This document shows, piece after piece, positions 22,501-34,769 of a DNA stretch of 64,000 bases. Source of the DNA: Nymphaea colorata (taxonomy: Eukaryota > Streptophyta > Magnoliopsida > Nymphaeales > Nymphaeaceae); contig NC_045142.1 in the NCBI RefSeq assembly GCF_008831285.2, positions 15,193,354 through 15,257,353 on the forward strand. The letters are read 5' to 3'. Positions within the stretch are counted from its first letter, which is position 1, and the number at the start of each line of letters is the position of its first letter. The notes beneath the pieces are model-generated. The model was not told the origin of the DNA, ran no database searches, and was given only the letters and a program-made list of their open reading frames with translations. A program made the position numbers and the translations under genes.

Positions 22501-23340
22501 ACCTACTAACTACTATTTGCCATATTTTAATATGATGAGCCCGTCGTTGGTGATTAAAGCATGCTCATCCTTTGAGGCAAATAAAGACCAACCATTCTTG
22601 GTGGTTTTCGAGCCCCCAACCAAGAAATGGCAGATGTTGTGGTAAACTGTGACAATGTTGCTAGGAATATTGCTCAAGTTTAGAAGCAGCCACAGAAGGG
22701 GATGTTTGCCACAAAATTTGTTGATCGGGTACAGACGTAGACAAAGGGGAAGAATTTTGTTGAGTTGTTGATGAGGCACGAGCTACAGGATTAGATGTGC
22801 TTGCTAATGCTGAACAAGGCTAACAATCTGGTACAGGAATAGAGGTGTTTCCCATCACCAATGATGTTCCACTCACATCAACACCTCAAGCAGGAAAGTG
22901 AAATGTGACCAATGAATGAGACATGAAAGTAGGCAAAGAAGTAGAGGTGCTCCATATTGCCAGTGATTAATGAATGATTCATAGCAATGGCCTAAGTACG
23001 AGAATTAAGCTAGAAACTCCTCAATTACCAAGCCAATGGTGGCACATACGAGAAATATTATGGTGAAAGTTAGACAAACAAAGGAATAGAGGTGCTCACA
23101 TCGATAGTAAATGGGAAATTGTCATCTCCCAAGCAAGGCATACAACTAAATCTTGAGATGTAGCTGGAACAAGTATTGTCATCATCATTGCCCAAGGCTA
23201 GGGAAGGGTCAGCCATTCCCTCATGCTAGAGAGTGAAAACAAAGAGTCAATGTCTATGGCGAGAATGTTTTAAGCAGCTATAGAACAAATGAAGGGAGTT
23301 ATGATAGGAGAAGAGCATCAGATGGAGAAAAATAGAAAAC
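19514..23340. other. TGD4 3' flank and intergenic DNA, no gene recognised
   Basis: The 3' UTR presumably ends within the first several hundred bases; an AATAAA-type signal lies at about 20304. Open frames at 19615-19833 and 20451-20636 have no recognisable domain. 21.0-23.3 kb has repeated words such as AACTCTAGTGGA and GAAGATCTTCCAGCAG, suggesting decayed repeats. I could not assign them. Confidence 0.4.
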
Positions 23341-23958
23341 TGTTATCACCTCAAATTTTTCTAAAAAGGGGTGTATTTCATTTTCACTCAAATCTCAATT
23401 ATTTCATCTGGATTTAATTCTTGAGTCTTAAGTCCAGTCCTAGACCCAAAATAAATTCGTGACTAGTTGATCCAAAATGAATCTCTAAACACTTGTTCGA
23501 TCCCAAACACAAAATTAAAATTCAAACTCAACTTTAGACCCAAGATTCAAATCCAAAATCCAACTCTTGGATCCAAATTAAATCCAAAACTCAAGTTTAG
23601 ATCCGAATCGAGAATTTCAAATCAAAATCCAAAACCAAGATCAAAACAACAAAATTTGATGCTATCAAGCGCCGCAAGTATGCGCACAAACCTTCCCTTT
23701 TGTTTTATGTCTTGTCCTTGCACCAAAATTATGTTTTTGGGCTTAAACCACAATTGAACCCAATCCGAAATTAAAACGAGCCTGGAATCACTCAAAACAG
23801 AGTCAACCACTCCCCTTCGTAACAAAAACCATTTTTATACACATTCAAAAAATTGGTTTTATGCCTTCTTATTAAAACATCTTTTTTATATTATTTATTT
23901 TATTTTACTTTATTTAAAAAAATTCTGCCGCTGCCCACAATGGCTAGCGCTTCTGCAT

Positions 23959-24046
23959 GGCACTATGGGTGCTCGTGTGTGGCGCTGTGCATGCTTGTGC
24001 GCGGCACTATGCATGCTCGTGCGTGGTGCTACATGCGCGATGGAGA
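23959..24046. repeat. 22-bp GC-rich minisatellite inside LTR
   Basis: Units begin at 23959, 23981, 24003 and 24025 (GGCACTATGGGTGCTCGTGT, GGCGCTGTGCATGCTTGTGC and so on). Related GC-rich words continue to about 24135. It sits just upstream of the putative LTR TATA box. Confidence 0.85.
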
Positions 24047-24325
24047 GCACTCGTGCGCATGCGTCACAATGACACTCACGGCGTTGCACACGTGTCGCAA
24101 TGGCACGCATGGCATTGTGCACGTCAGGCAACGCTCCAGCACATTGGGTGGGCATTAGCCCTTCGCATGCCCCAAATGGGTGTTTGTAGGACTAATGGCC
24201 AATCCCACTTAGTCAAAGCCTATTCTGAAAGAAAAAATAAAATTATTCAAAATAGTTGTAATTCACATGAAAATCTTGTCAAATTAAAAAAAAATCAAAT
24301 TTTGAGCTTTGGCTCCAAAACTCTC

Positions 24326-24333
24326 TATAAATA
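24326..24333 (+). promoter_or_regulatory. Putative LTR TATA box
   Basis: TATAAATA lies in AACTCTCTATAAATACCATA and is followed by a pyrimidine-rich leader. This is the layout of an LTR promoter. The segment is absent from the minus-strand LTR copy at 59.6-61.8 kb. Confidence 0.55.
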
Positions 24334-24615
24334 CCATACATTCTCTCTATTGGTCATGAGCTAACCCTTGGAGAATTTTTAGTGTTTTCTCTCTTGAAGT
24401 TTTAGAGTTTTTCCTGAGTTTTTTTTTTCTCCATTTCTCTGCTCTTCTCTTCTTCATTTTCTCCAAACTTGGAAACAAGCTTCTTCAAGTTCAAACTCTT
24501 TGAAGCAACAGGAGACCTCTTAGAGGGATATTTTCATCATTTTGGAGCTTCATCCGAGGTTACCCTTGGATCATTCAAAGAAGGAGGCTCGTTTCCAATA
24601 TCATCTATATTCAAG

Positions 24616-24621
24616 GTATGT
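24616..24621 (+). promoter_or_regulatory. Candidate splice donor in LTR leader
   Basis: TTCAAG|GTATGT fits the plant 5' splice-site consensus and lies about 290 bp after the putative TATA box. It may mark a spliced leader of the parent retroelement. Confidence 0.4.
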
Positions 24622-25542
24622 AGTCCCCCATTTTATTTTAATTTTTCCTTGCCACCTCTTTATGGCCGTGCAAGAAAGCTCTAAAGATTTCCTCTCTGGA
24701 ATCAAAAGCTACTCTTGAGTGCACGAGGAGTATGTGCAAGTCCAAATAAATTCCATATCCTCATTTATTTTCAAAAAATATACTTGTTATATGCTTGAGA
24801 TGATGTTCATGCATGATATACTAATTTTCTTGATTAACGAGCACATGCACGGCAAGAATGAGTGTTTGGGTTAGGGTTTCTTCATCTTATGTTGATTTTC
24901 GAGGTTGGGACTTGTCCAACCCAGAAAAGCCCTTTACAAATTTGTACATGTTAAAGTGTATCTTCATGTCATTCTTATGCTTAGTTTCTTTCTTAATCAT
25001 CTAATTAGGAACCTCAATGAGTATTTTATCATATTGCTCTTCATTCCATATACATTTGATTTCCTTTCATATCCAATGGTGGAAGAAACTGATCTTCTTG
25101 TAATAATTGTGGTTTTTATGTTCACATACAAAATATTTAGAATCATATTTTCCAAAAAAAATTCGACCAAAAAATTTTCGAAAGCAAGAACCCTCTCTAA
25201 TGAGGCTTTGGAGAATTAGCCTAGGCTCTTGTATGAGTCCAAGTTCATCTCCGGCCTACATAAAAATTGAAGTTGGATATTTTCAAGTCATTTTTTTATT
25301 GTAACTCTCATGAAGACATATATGTGTATATATATATTATATGCGTATATGTGCACATGACTATCTCACTTTGTCTTTTTCTCTTTATGATTTAATATAT
25401 TCTTTTACAAACTCTCGTATACGTATATATAAATATATATACGTATATTCCATTATAAAATCTCTCTGTCTCTTTCTAAAATGTTCTTCTCCCTCTCTAT
25501 TTGATCTAAACTTTCTCTTCGCAAGCTTTCATATACGTATCC

Positions 25543-25564
25543 ATATATATATATATATAATATA

Positions 25565-25616
<52 letters not shown>
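25543..25616. repeat. (TA)n microsatellite in LTR
   Basis: A long TA run broken by ATAATATAAT. TA/CA runs also lie in the matching part of the inverted LTR copy (60.4-60.8 kb). Confidence 0.9.
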
Positions 25617-25618
<2 letters not shown>

Positions 25619-26456
25619 AAAATAAGTATGTACATGTATACATATCTCTCTCTCTTTTAAATCCTTTGTTTTGTGATTTTCAAAATCTCTCTCTCTCTCT
25701 CTTTCTCCATATTCCTCTTGCATTCAAGTCTTTCCTTTTTCCCATTCTTTTGAATATTTTTTTTCCAAGATCTTTTTATTTGCTGACTTCATCAAGACCA
25801 AAACTTAAATAATGACTCAATATTGGAATCATGTTTGATCGTCTACAACTTCATTATATTTTCAAAAACTTTTCTCTTTTCATAAGTGTTTATGGCAATT
25901 ATTTAAATAAAAATGAGAAGCTTAGATGTATGTCATGGTAAGAATGTCTTTATATGAATGTTGTGGTAGGAAATGAATGATTTACTTTTAATTGTGTAGG
26001 GTCAATGCATTCATACATCCACTTTCACTTAAAATCACGAATGATCACAAGTACCTCTCTAAAAGAACTTAAGTAAGATTAGATGGAGCTTTAGCTAGTT
26101 AGTAACCAAATTAGAGAAAAGTCTCAAACCTATTTAACTTCTTAAGAGAACACTAAATCGACTTCAAAAGTGATTTTCAAGGGTTTCTATATAATATTTG
26201 TAAAGATCTTCCCATTCAAGATTTTACTCAAATGAGATCAAATGATTCTTCAAAAATGTTCTCAAAATTTGAAATATCAAGTCTTCAATATTTTCTCAAA
26301 CATCGCACCACATGTAAAATGAAAAAGATGTTTAAGCAAAAATAAAATGCATGAAGAATAAGCATAACCCTTGAATTGATTACCCTCGATAAATGCATCA
26401 GGAACGGTCGATCCTAGTACCAATGAGCGAGTCCCTTTCTCTCTTATTTCAAAACA

Positions 26457-29400
26457 AAATCTCATCTTTTTGGAGCACTCTAAAAACCAAATAAATTTTG
26501 GGGATGCGAACAAAAACCCAACCAAATGAGGGTGGAAGATAAGAAGAAGGAAATGTACAATAAAAATAGAAAATGTGTGTGCATAGACAAGAAGAAAATA
26601 AGTATTTGGAAGATGAAAAGGATGAGGAGATAAAGTTGGAGGAAGATGACAAAATTATGTTTTCAAGAAAGGAGGAGGAAGAATACCAACTATGGGAGAG
26701 AAGAACAAGAGAAAAAATAGGTGATTGTGCATGACTTTTTTGTAATAGCATGCCTTAGTACTATATTGTTTGTTCCCGCTTGTTACGTCTAGTTGTTGAT
26801 GTTTTCATTTTTTTGGTTGTCTATTAGCCTCAATTGTTAGAAGTTTTTGTTGTTCTGTTGTCTCATATCATGTGTATCTAGCATTTTTGTTTGTTTGTTT
26901 TCTTTTATCCTCATTAGCTAATGTTTTCATTTTCATTTGGAGTTTATTATCCTCATTTGCCAGAGTTTTATTTTGTTTCATTGTCTCTTCTCTTCTATCG
27001 CAGGCAGTTTTTTTAAGCAATGTATGTGTGTAAGAATTCATCAATATGTGAAATTTTGTTATCCTATAGTTGAAGGTGTAAGACTTTTTTGTCCAATGTA
27101 GTTGTTCTATGATGCACCGGTGATATTCATAACTATCAATCATAAAAGTTGCGATTGAGGTCCATGTATTTGGGCAACATTTTGGACAAAACACCAATTA
27201 ATATTGATAACTGCACTTACTATTTGTTGTTTCATTAGTGAAACTCATGTACCAATACATTCTAATTCAATGACTTTGAAATGACTATCATGTTGGAAGA
27301 TATATGCCATATCACGAGTCTGAAGTATCATAAATTGTCAATGTTTGGGACAAAATATCTTCGGAGTTCAAGAGGAAGAATGAGTGAGGGTATGAATAGC
27401 AACACTACAATTGCATTAGAGTTGGTTCAATAAGAAGTGAATTTGGGTTGAAGAGCCCCACAACAAACCCAAGAGAAGAAGTTGATAGGAAGTTGTGTTG
27501 CTTCATCTTGTTTTTTCATCAACATTGCCTATTCAGTGATTCTAGGGGGAGGGTACAATCATGAATCATGCAGTTTCTTGAAAACCTTGAAGTGGTGGAT
27601 GGTTATGATTGGAATGCAGTTGTATTAACCCATCTCCACAACCAAATGTGTGAGGCGTAGAGCAATAGAAGGGCATATAATGTAAATTTGGGATAATGGA
27701 ATACAAAAATGCTCTTTGTTCAAAGTGGTTACCTACCTATGGTTCATTTACAAAGCTCGAGAAATGGAAAGGGATGAAGAAAAAAACCTACATAAATGGG
27801 CGGTTCTTTGCAGATTGTAGGAGGACAAGGTACATTATCTTACTCTATTTTGATTTAGTAGTTCAATTGTAACTTCATTAACATTTTCTTATGTTGTTGC
27901 CTTATCATCTGGTCGCTGTCAAATATATTTATCTTCTTGTACTCTCAAGTAGTTTTGTTTTCAAGTCACCATCAAACTTTTTGTTCTTACTTTATTGTTA
28001 TTTTTCCATTGATAATATTCTTGGTCTTCTTATTTTGTTAATATGTCATTGTGAAAATCGTTGACCTTGTCGTTATGTTATGTTTCTCTTAAGTGTAGGT
28101 GGTCTTGATGCCCTATAAGATAGTAGGCCAAAAATAACATAGAGGAAGCTTTGTAGGTGAATAGTTAATCTAGAAGAAATATTTGGCTCCTTTGTATAAA
28201 TATTGTAGACCAACAATACAATGGACGGGTGCTCTACTAGGTTGGGCTTGGTCAACACATTCTTGAATTAGTGAACCAATTGATCAAGATTTGAAACACT
28301 GGCACACACCAAGTTGAAGGGTGGCGGGGGAGGTATACTGATCATATGACAAATGAAAGTGTGTTTACATACAAAATTTATTGGGAGGCAACGGTGCATG
28401 CTACCTTGATGGGAAAATAATAAATCTGTCTTTGTCCCTTGAAATAGAGATGTGACCCATCTTGTTGGTGCGAAGATTCACTATTTATGATGCCTTTACT
28501 AAGGGTAATCAATCTAAAACATCTATACATAATAGTTAGGTATTTTAAATGCTCTGCTTTTATCCTAATGACAACATGAGCATGTATGAATATTATCCTA
28601 AAGTTTGGAAAGGAATTGGTTTTGAAAAGCAAGGTGGACCCTCATGGCATTAGTGACAACATCACGAAAATGCCCTTATCATCACTGGGTCATGACATGC
28701 AACCTAGACTATATGATGCACACAAATTTTAAAAATTAAATTCAAAATCAAACATTAGAATATGAATTGACAGTCGATTTGGAAAAAAAATGGAATATAT
28801 GTTCCAAAACAACTTGGAACATGACTACAAAATGAGAATTAAGAGCATGATTTTGGATAATAAGTTGGAAATGGTTTGGAAATGAAGTTTGAAAGCTAAT
28901 TTTTGTTTTCAAAAAAAGTTGAAAACTGGTTTGGAATACATTGGAAAGCGTAATACAAATTGGGAAAGTTTTAACGTAGAAAACACCAAGGTGTTCAATC
29001 TTCTATGGATAGGAGTCATTAGATAATTATGTGAATGGTGCTGAGCCTACATTGGTTCTAAGAAAGTGGGGTACGTGTGTGATAACATTCATGTATTACC
29101 AACATGGGAAGAAGATTAAAAATAAGTGTGTGTATGCATAACTATGTTGTTGTATGTTCTACATTTTTTTTGTGTTCATATTTCATAACTTGATGTTCAT
29201 CACTCGACAAGTTCAACTATTCATTTTATTCACATTTTGTTGTGTTCATGATTGATGATTTCATTCAACATTTATTGTTATAGTTAGTTCATTCACTCAA
29301 GTGGGAGTGCGACAACCTTAATGAGGATATTCGCCTCAGTGTGGATGATTGGATAGATAGAATTCATAGAAATCATTAACTTCAGTTCTGCAAGAGGCCA

Positions 29401-29740
29401 AGTATATTTTCATCATGCTCTTTTTTTTTTTAATAATACAATTCTAGTCCAGTTCACCTTTAGACTTTAGTAATTTACTGATTTATAATTTTTTGAATAT
29501 ACATAATCTGCAAGTACAATACTTAGTTCATTAACTTCATTAGTTTATTTTAGTGTGTTTTATTTTGTTTAAGTTTTTATTGTTGGTAATACCAAGTCTA
29601 CCGATAAACCAAGTCCTTTGATTTTTTTCTTAGTTTGTTAAGTTGTTGACTAGTTTAGGTGCTGGTCCTGCTGAAATTTTAATAATGCTGAAAAACAAAG
29701 ACATATTTCAGAACTATACAGAATTAAATGAAGAAGGAAA
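26457..29740. other. Intergenic DNA, no gene recognised
   Basis: AT-rich sequence with only short open frames and no recognisable domain. The purine-rich stretch at 26525-26720 gives long frames through composition alone. Confidence 0.4.
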
Positions 29741-29744
29741 TTTT

Positions 29745-30600
29745 TTTGCAATTTCTGTGGAGAACAATATGCAGGGGGAATCACCCGGTTTAAGTATCAT
29801 TTATTAGGATTTGGATGTCATCATGCTATATGTCAAACGTGCCAGAAAATATCAAGAAAATAATACTTAAAGCTTGTAGAGATATTAATGAGAGGCCTAT
29901 GAGAAAGAGAAAATTGCAAAGCTACCTAATGAGTTCAAGTGGAAGTGGAGCATATTTAGGTTCTTCTTGTTCAAACTCATTGAATAAAGGAGAAAGACAA
30001 CATCAATCAATTTCAAGCAAATTCAGAAAATAAAAGAAGGATCAGATTGAACTTTTTTTTTAAGCTACGGCCATGAACAATCTACCCTTCAACTTGCTTT
30101 GATCCATTGATTTTAAAAATTTTGTTGTTGTTGTTTCCCATAGCCCATGATACTTTCCACCAAGTAGTGAAACAACGAGAATGAGATTACTAGGTGATGT
30201 AAGGGAAGATGCTGAAGCATATATTGAAGAAATGAAAGCTACATGGGCAAACTACAGGTGTACTATTATGTCGGATATTTGGAAGGATACAATTAGAAGG
30301 AGATCATAAATAAATTTGTTGGTAAGTTGACCAACGAGTACGATATTTTGGAAAGTGAAACATATGAAAAAAGGTCCTAAAATGTAGAACTAATAACTAG
30401 CATGAAGAAACAAAACAATCTTGCACCATCAAGATTAACAATTTTTATCTTCATTGGAAAGAATATGCATTTGCAAAGCATGGCTCTAGAATTGAAGAAG
30501 ACTAATGCGAATTCTATCTACATTGAACATGTGAACTTATTTTGTGAAGAAGAAAAGTTAAATACTAAGATAGATATTGATGAAAGTAGAAGACAATGAA
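29745..30600 (+). pseudogene. hAT transposase relic (BED finger and DUF659-like part)
   Basis: Near 29748-29850 the frames read FCGEQYAGGITRFKYHLLGF and then VPENIKKIILKACRDI, matching the BED zinc-finger start of plant hAT transposases (C..C...GG..R.K.HL.G, then VP..V). Near 30160-30310 a frame reads LGDVREDAEAYIEEMKATWA, then CTIMSDIWKDTIRRRS and a stop. This matches the DUF659-like region (C.IMSDGWTD...R). The stretch between and after is frameshifted and has lost the catalytic core. It is an old relic with no terminal repeats found. Confidence 0.7.
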
Positions 30601-31770
30601 CTTCAAGGTGTATAACAAATGAAGAAGACTCTACTTCATGAGATGAAGACTATGACATGTTTTTTTTCTTTTTCAAGTGAAAAATGGCTTCATGTGGATT
30701 GTAAAGACATGAAGGCTATAAATTTTTGTTAGTTATGTATTTTCCATACTATTAGTTTCCATTTTTTAATTTTAATTTGTTCCTGATCTAGTCATTTTTC
30801 AATTTTTATTAATTTATCATTATTTTATTTTTATAATTTTAAGGATTTTTTAATTTTTAATTTTTTTAAAACTTGTCAAGATTTTCTTGAGATATACAAT
30901 TTTGCTGTATTATAACAAAAAAAAATTCTTGCCATATAATACTCGTAAATAATATATGTGACAATGGTTTAGACATATTCTAAAAAAACCATAATTAATA
31001 ACGAATTGGCAACAAACAAATTAGCTTTTTATTGGCACCATAATAACTTTTTACTATTAATACATTTTCAGGCGATCGAAAGGAAATGGGACCAACAATA
31101 ATGGTGAACCAATTAAAATTTAGGGCCTTTTAGGGAGCAACTGGACAAAACTGCCAATCTGTAAAAGCAAACTTGGACACATGTAAATCATCCTTTGCAT
31201 GTCAATTGTCAAGTTGAAACGTTGCGCTTATCCTATACATATTACATCATCTCCTCCTATAGTAAGACTACTTTTTAGCGAAAAAGCAGGCAACTACTAC
31301 CTTTCTTTTTGCATCATGTCGTTGGCTATTCAAATGATTTGTTTATATTGTGGTTCTGGCATTTTTCCTTGGATAATTAAATTAGCCTCTCCCTTATCTT
31401 GCCTTTTGTTGTTTATGGAGTGTTCAAACATATGTTCACTTCCAATTGGTATCGGCGCATCATTCTACTTGACATTTCCATTGATATGTTGTTTTGGCAT
31501 TTGTCTATAAAGGTGCAGGGTTGGAAGATATTTGAAATAATATTTGAAATTTACGCAGGATTATTTGTACTGTTTGGAATATGTAATGGCCTTTCTGATG
31601 TTTGTAGAAAACGTGTATAATATTGTTTTAGAAAAAGTAGAAAAATCACTACCATTACAAAAAGTAGCATCGAAGAAATCTTCACTCTTCACTGCAGAAG
31701 TGCCAAGTGCAAGAATATGGTTTTTTAGCAACAAATGTTACTTTTTTATCCATTGACAACATTCAGTTAA
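30601..31770. other. Intergenic DNA, no gene recognised
   Basis: T-rich and A-rich sequence. The part near 30870-30960 has the words AAGATTTTCTTGAGAT and AATTTTGCTGTATTATAACA, similar to the dispersed T-rich motif at 8340, 8556 and 41505. Short open frames at 31199-31756 are not recognised. Confidence 0.35.
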
Positions 31771-31965
31771 GAGTGGCATTGGGCCCAGTACCCCATGGAT
31801 AGTCAGGTACTTGGTCGTGATGGGCCATGCTTGAATTAATTATTTGACATCGGACCAGCCCGATAAAATACTCATTAGTCATTAGGCTGGGCTAGCTCAA
31901 GTTGGGTAATAGAGTTCTGATTTGGCTTGACATACACATTTAAACCCCTCCTCTTCACATTTTTT

Positions 31966-32017
<52 letters not shown>

Positions 32018-32290
32018 TTCTTCACTTAAAGCCTCTTGGCATGTTACTTATGGCATTCCGTTAGAAATTCTTGATACTTGGTAAAGCACTTTCTCAAAAA
32101 CTCTTAATACCTCGGTGAAGGTTTATGAGGTGTTAAAAAACAAGTATTCGACGGACACTAATGACCGGACCTAAGTGGGGCTAGACTTAAACTGCCAACA
32201 AGTTCTTTGGGCCTACCCAAGCTCGGCTTTTGTCAAATCTCGAACCTGGCTGACCCGACTCACATGCCCAGCGCTGCATTGGCAGCTTTA
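31770..32290. mobile_element. GGGCC-type non-autonomous repeat (candidate MITE)
   Basis: The left part has GGCATTGGGCCCAG and several GGGCC/GGCCC words; the right part has GGGCCTACCC, GACCCGACTC and CATGCCCAGCGCTGC. The ends are roughly inverted (TGGCATTGGGC versus GCAGCGCTGGGC), as in hAT-derived MITEs. Exact ends and a target duplication could not be fixed. A (CT)n(TA)n run (31969-32017) lies inside. Confidence 0.4.
31969..32017. repeat. (CT)n(TA)n microsatellite
   Basis: About 17 CT units followed by TA units. Confidence 0.9.
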
Positions 32291-32585
32291 TAGGTCGGGC
32301 AGCTGGATGATTTAAGCTTTCGAAATGACTTATAAATGATGCACGTAATAATCACTACCCCTGCCAGGCTTATTATTTTTACATATGCAAGCAGAGTTAT
32401 CACGACACATATATTTTTTTGCTCGTCTGGTTGGTTAGGTTAAAGACCAATTCACGTGCGGGCTTTAAAAAGAAAAAAAAATTTAAGTCCCCAGTGTCCT
32501 GAACGAGAGAGACTCATTTCTATTGGGCAAGCAGCGGGGGTCTTACCGACTCCTTCTCTTTCCAACGATTTCAAGGGTGGCGGCG

Positions 32586-32611
32586 AAGAGAGAGAGAGAG
32601 AGAGAGAGAGG
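32586..32611. repeat. (GA)n microsatellite
   Basis: About 12 GA units in the probable promoter or 5' UTR of the GT14 gene. Confidence 0.9.
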
Positions 32612-32911
32612 TGTGCATCCTGCTGTGGCTCATGCAAATAGAAGACATCCGAGAAAATTGACTATGGTATATTTGAAAACGACAGGGGGTGTCTGTCTTG
32701 GAGAATAAGGAATGAAGGAGGACAAATAGAGGATAGCTGCAGATTCAGCCTCTTTCTTTCCTCAGTTGGTGCCGAGATTTCCGGTTTCCTGCTTGTTTCA
32801 CCCAAACCCTTCAGACTCACTCGCAAAGAAGCATAATAGACTGCCATCACCCGCAAATTTCCTCTTCTCCTCTGACGTTTTGTGGCTGGGCTCCTTCTGG
32901 AATTGTGCCGT

Positions 32912-32932
32912 ATGTCAGGGGAATCCAGTTGA
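32912..32932 (+). promoter_or_regulatory. Short upstream ORF before GT14 start
   Basis: ATG TCA GGG GAA TCC AGT TGA encodes six residues. It precedes the main ATG by 27 nt in another frame, so it could reduce initiation if the transcript starts upstream. Confidence 0.5.
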
Positions 32933-32959
32933 GGAACTTAGCGGGAAGAGGGTGTTCTC

Positions 32960-33439
32960 ATGGCGGACGAGAGCCTTCGACCGCAGAGGAAGGAGTGGCC
33001 TATGAATCTCATCAAGATCTTCATGCTCTTCGTTCTCTTGGGCGCCGTCTTGACTCTGCTCAGCATGCGTATGACTCGCTACTTCGGCATTCAGACAATG
33101 TTCTACCAGAACGTGTCGCTGCCGTGCGTGGAGAGGGAGATGCCCAACAACCTAGATCATTGGATCAGACCCACCGACCGCTTGATGCACACCATGACGG
33201 ACGAGGAGCTCTTTTGGAGAGCCACTTTCGTGCCTCGCATAAGGAAGTACCCCTACAGAAGGGTTCCCAAGGTAGCCTTCATGTTCCTCACCAGGGGCCC
33301 TCTGCCTCTATACCCTCTGTGGGAGCGCTTCTTCCAAGTGCCTCGAGGCCTGTATTCAATCTACATCCATTCGTTGCCTTCATATCGGGTCGACTTCCCA
33401 CCTACCTCGGCCTTTTACGGGCGGCAGATCCCAAGCAAG
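32960..33439 (+). CDS. GT14/DUF266 glycosyltransferase (BC10-like), exon 1
   Basis: It encodes residues 1-160 of a type II membrane protein of the core-2/I-branching family (GT14, plant DUF266 group, which includes rice BC10). These are Golgi enzymes thought to act on cell-wall glycans or arabinogalactan proteins; the substrate here is unknown. A single signal-anchor lies at about residues 16-36 (LIKIFMLFVLLGAVLTLLSM). The family motifs KVAFMFLTRGPLPL and FFQVPRGLYSIYIHSLPSYR follow. The exon ends YGRQIPSK at donor AAG|GTAAAA (33440), phase 0. The ATG at 32960 gives the canonical short cytosolic tail. A long overlapping frame from 32905 is a shadow of the GC-rich coding sequence. Confidence 0.93.
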
Positions 33440-33531
33440 GTAAAAAGATTTCTCAACACGCTGTTTATAACGATGCTCTTTGACGATCGAGATTGCCGTT
33501 TCTGCTGCTCTACGAATGAAACTTACGTTTG

Positions 33532-34546
33532 AGTCGCGCGATAGCTGGAGAAAAACTGGGGTGGGAGACATCTATTTTGGGGTAGATGGTACTTGCGTAG
33601 GGTTGAACTAATAACTTCCTGCTGCTTGCGTAGCTACTGGTGTACCTCTCTTAGCCTGTACTTTGTAAAAGTGCTGCTAGGGTAGCTAAACTGTTTTAGT
33701 TCAAGCATATCCGAGCCAGGAGGAATTTCTGAAATTAAGGGCCTAATAGGCAAACCAAGCTCTATCAAAGGTTTATGGCTCTATGGGAGAACATCGTTAG
33801 GACATGACATATATCCATGCGTACAAAACAATTAAACTGAACTAGTTATTGATCTTAATGTCGGTGTACTCATGAAGTTCTTTGCTTGTGACAATATCTT
33901 TAGTACCAGTTGTTATGATGAAGTCAAGTCCTTTCTAGATTTAGTACCTTGTGTTCAGGAATGGAGGTAACATATGCAGTTTCAATCGTGGCCATGTGGT
34001 TAGCTTCAACTGTAGAGGATGTAGTCCTGTCATACTTCATTATTTTGTATGACTTTCAAGGTGTCACAATTACTTTTATTTCATTTATAATGGATTCTCC
34101 AGATCATGTGCTCAACTGAGCTGCTTTTGCTGTTGATGATTATGGGAGAATAGAAATACATGATTCATAGTGCTATCCATTTTTCTCATGATTCTTATTA
34201 CAATTTCCATGTCATGAACTTATCTTGGTGATTTCAAAAATTGGCTTACTAGACATGAAATATTCTTACCAATTTTAGTGCTCAATATACACTCTTTCTG
34301 GAAGTGAGCCTCTTCAAGGTTGTAAAAAGCACATAATTAGGGAAAACCAGTCTCTAGTGGCTGAAAGGACATAAGTAATTAAGAACGCGGTTTTTGGCAT
34401 ACAGCACCATTTCAAGAAGTTTTGCTAAGGACGACCACTCTACAATCTCTCTAAACCTACCACAAGAATTTTATCTTACTGGAGAGTTGGATTACAATTC
34501 TAACATAATTTTTTTCTAGAATTGTTGGGTAAATCACTTCTATTTA
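33532..34546. other. Intron sequence, nothing recognised
   Basis: No coding or repeat signal recognised in the first kilobase of the giant intron. Confidence 0.5.
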
Positions 34547-34769
34547 GGGGGCGTTTGACGGGTTGGAAATGCTGTAGCACAGGAAACTTAATTCAAATTT
34601 TTTAAAGAATTTCCATCCTGTCAAACGCAGGATGAAATTTATAAGGAAATTTCTTTCCAGAAACTTCGTCCCTCCTTAAGGGGTTGGATGAAAATTCCCA
34701 GACGAAATTTCTGCCCGTTAGGGCAGCGTCCAGCATCCTTCGTCCGTGTTTCAGGAAAAAGGGAAAGAG

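Larger units (their letters stand above)
23341..26451 (+). repeat. Long gypsy-type LTR, probably solo, about 3.1 kb
   Basis: It is homologous in inverted orientation to 59578-61756, which borders a gypsy integrase. Matching blocks include the TGTTATCACC / TGCTCTCACC start, the GATCCAAA-rich part, the GTTGGGACTTGTCCAACCC block, the ACCAAAACTTAAATAATGAC block and the CTTAAGAGAACACTAAATCG block. AAAAC precedes it (23336-23340) and follows it (26452-26456), a possible 5-bp duplication of a solo LTR in low-complexity sequence. No primer-binding site or internal domain was seen on either side. Confidence 0.65.
32300..32959 (+). promoter_or_regulatory. Promoter and 5' UTR region of the GT14 gene
   Basis: This stretch lies directly upstream of the start codon. 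It holds a GA run (32586-32611), a common element of plant core promoters and leaders, and becomes GC-richer toward the start. A six-codon upstream ORF, ATG 32912 to TGA 32932, ends 27 nt before the main ATG. No clear TATA box was found. Confidence 0.5.

Noticed and set aside
23853-24364. Cys/His-rich frames
   Set aside because: They come from the 22-bp GC-rich minisatellite in the LTR and lack a recognisable zinc-binding pattern.
32905-33483. 192-codon frame overlapping GT14 exon 1
   Set aside because: It begins at a GTG in another frame, reads through the intron donor and has no domain; it is a shadow of GC-rich coding sequence.
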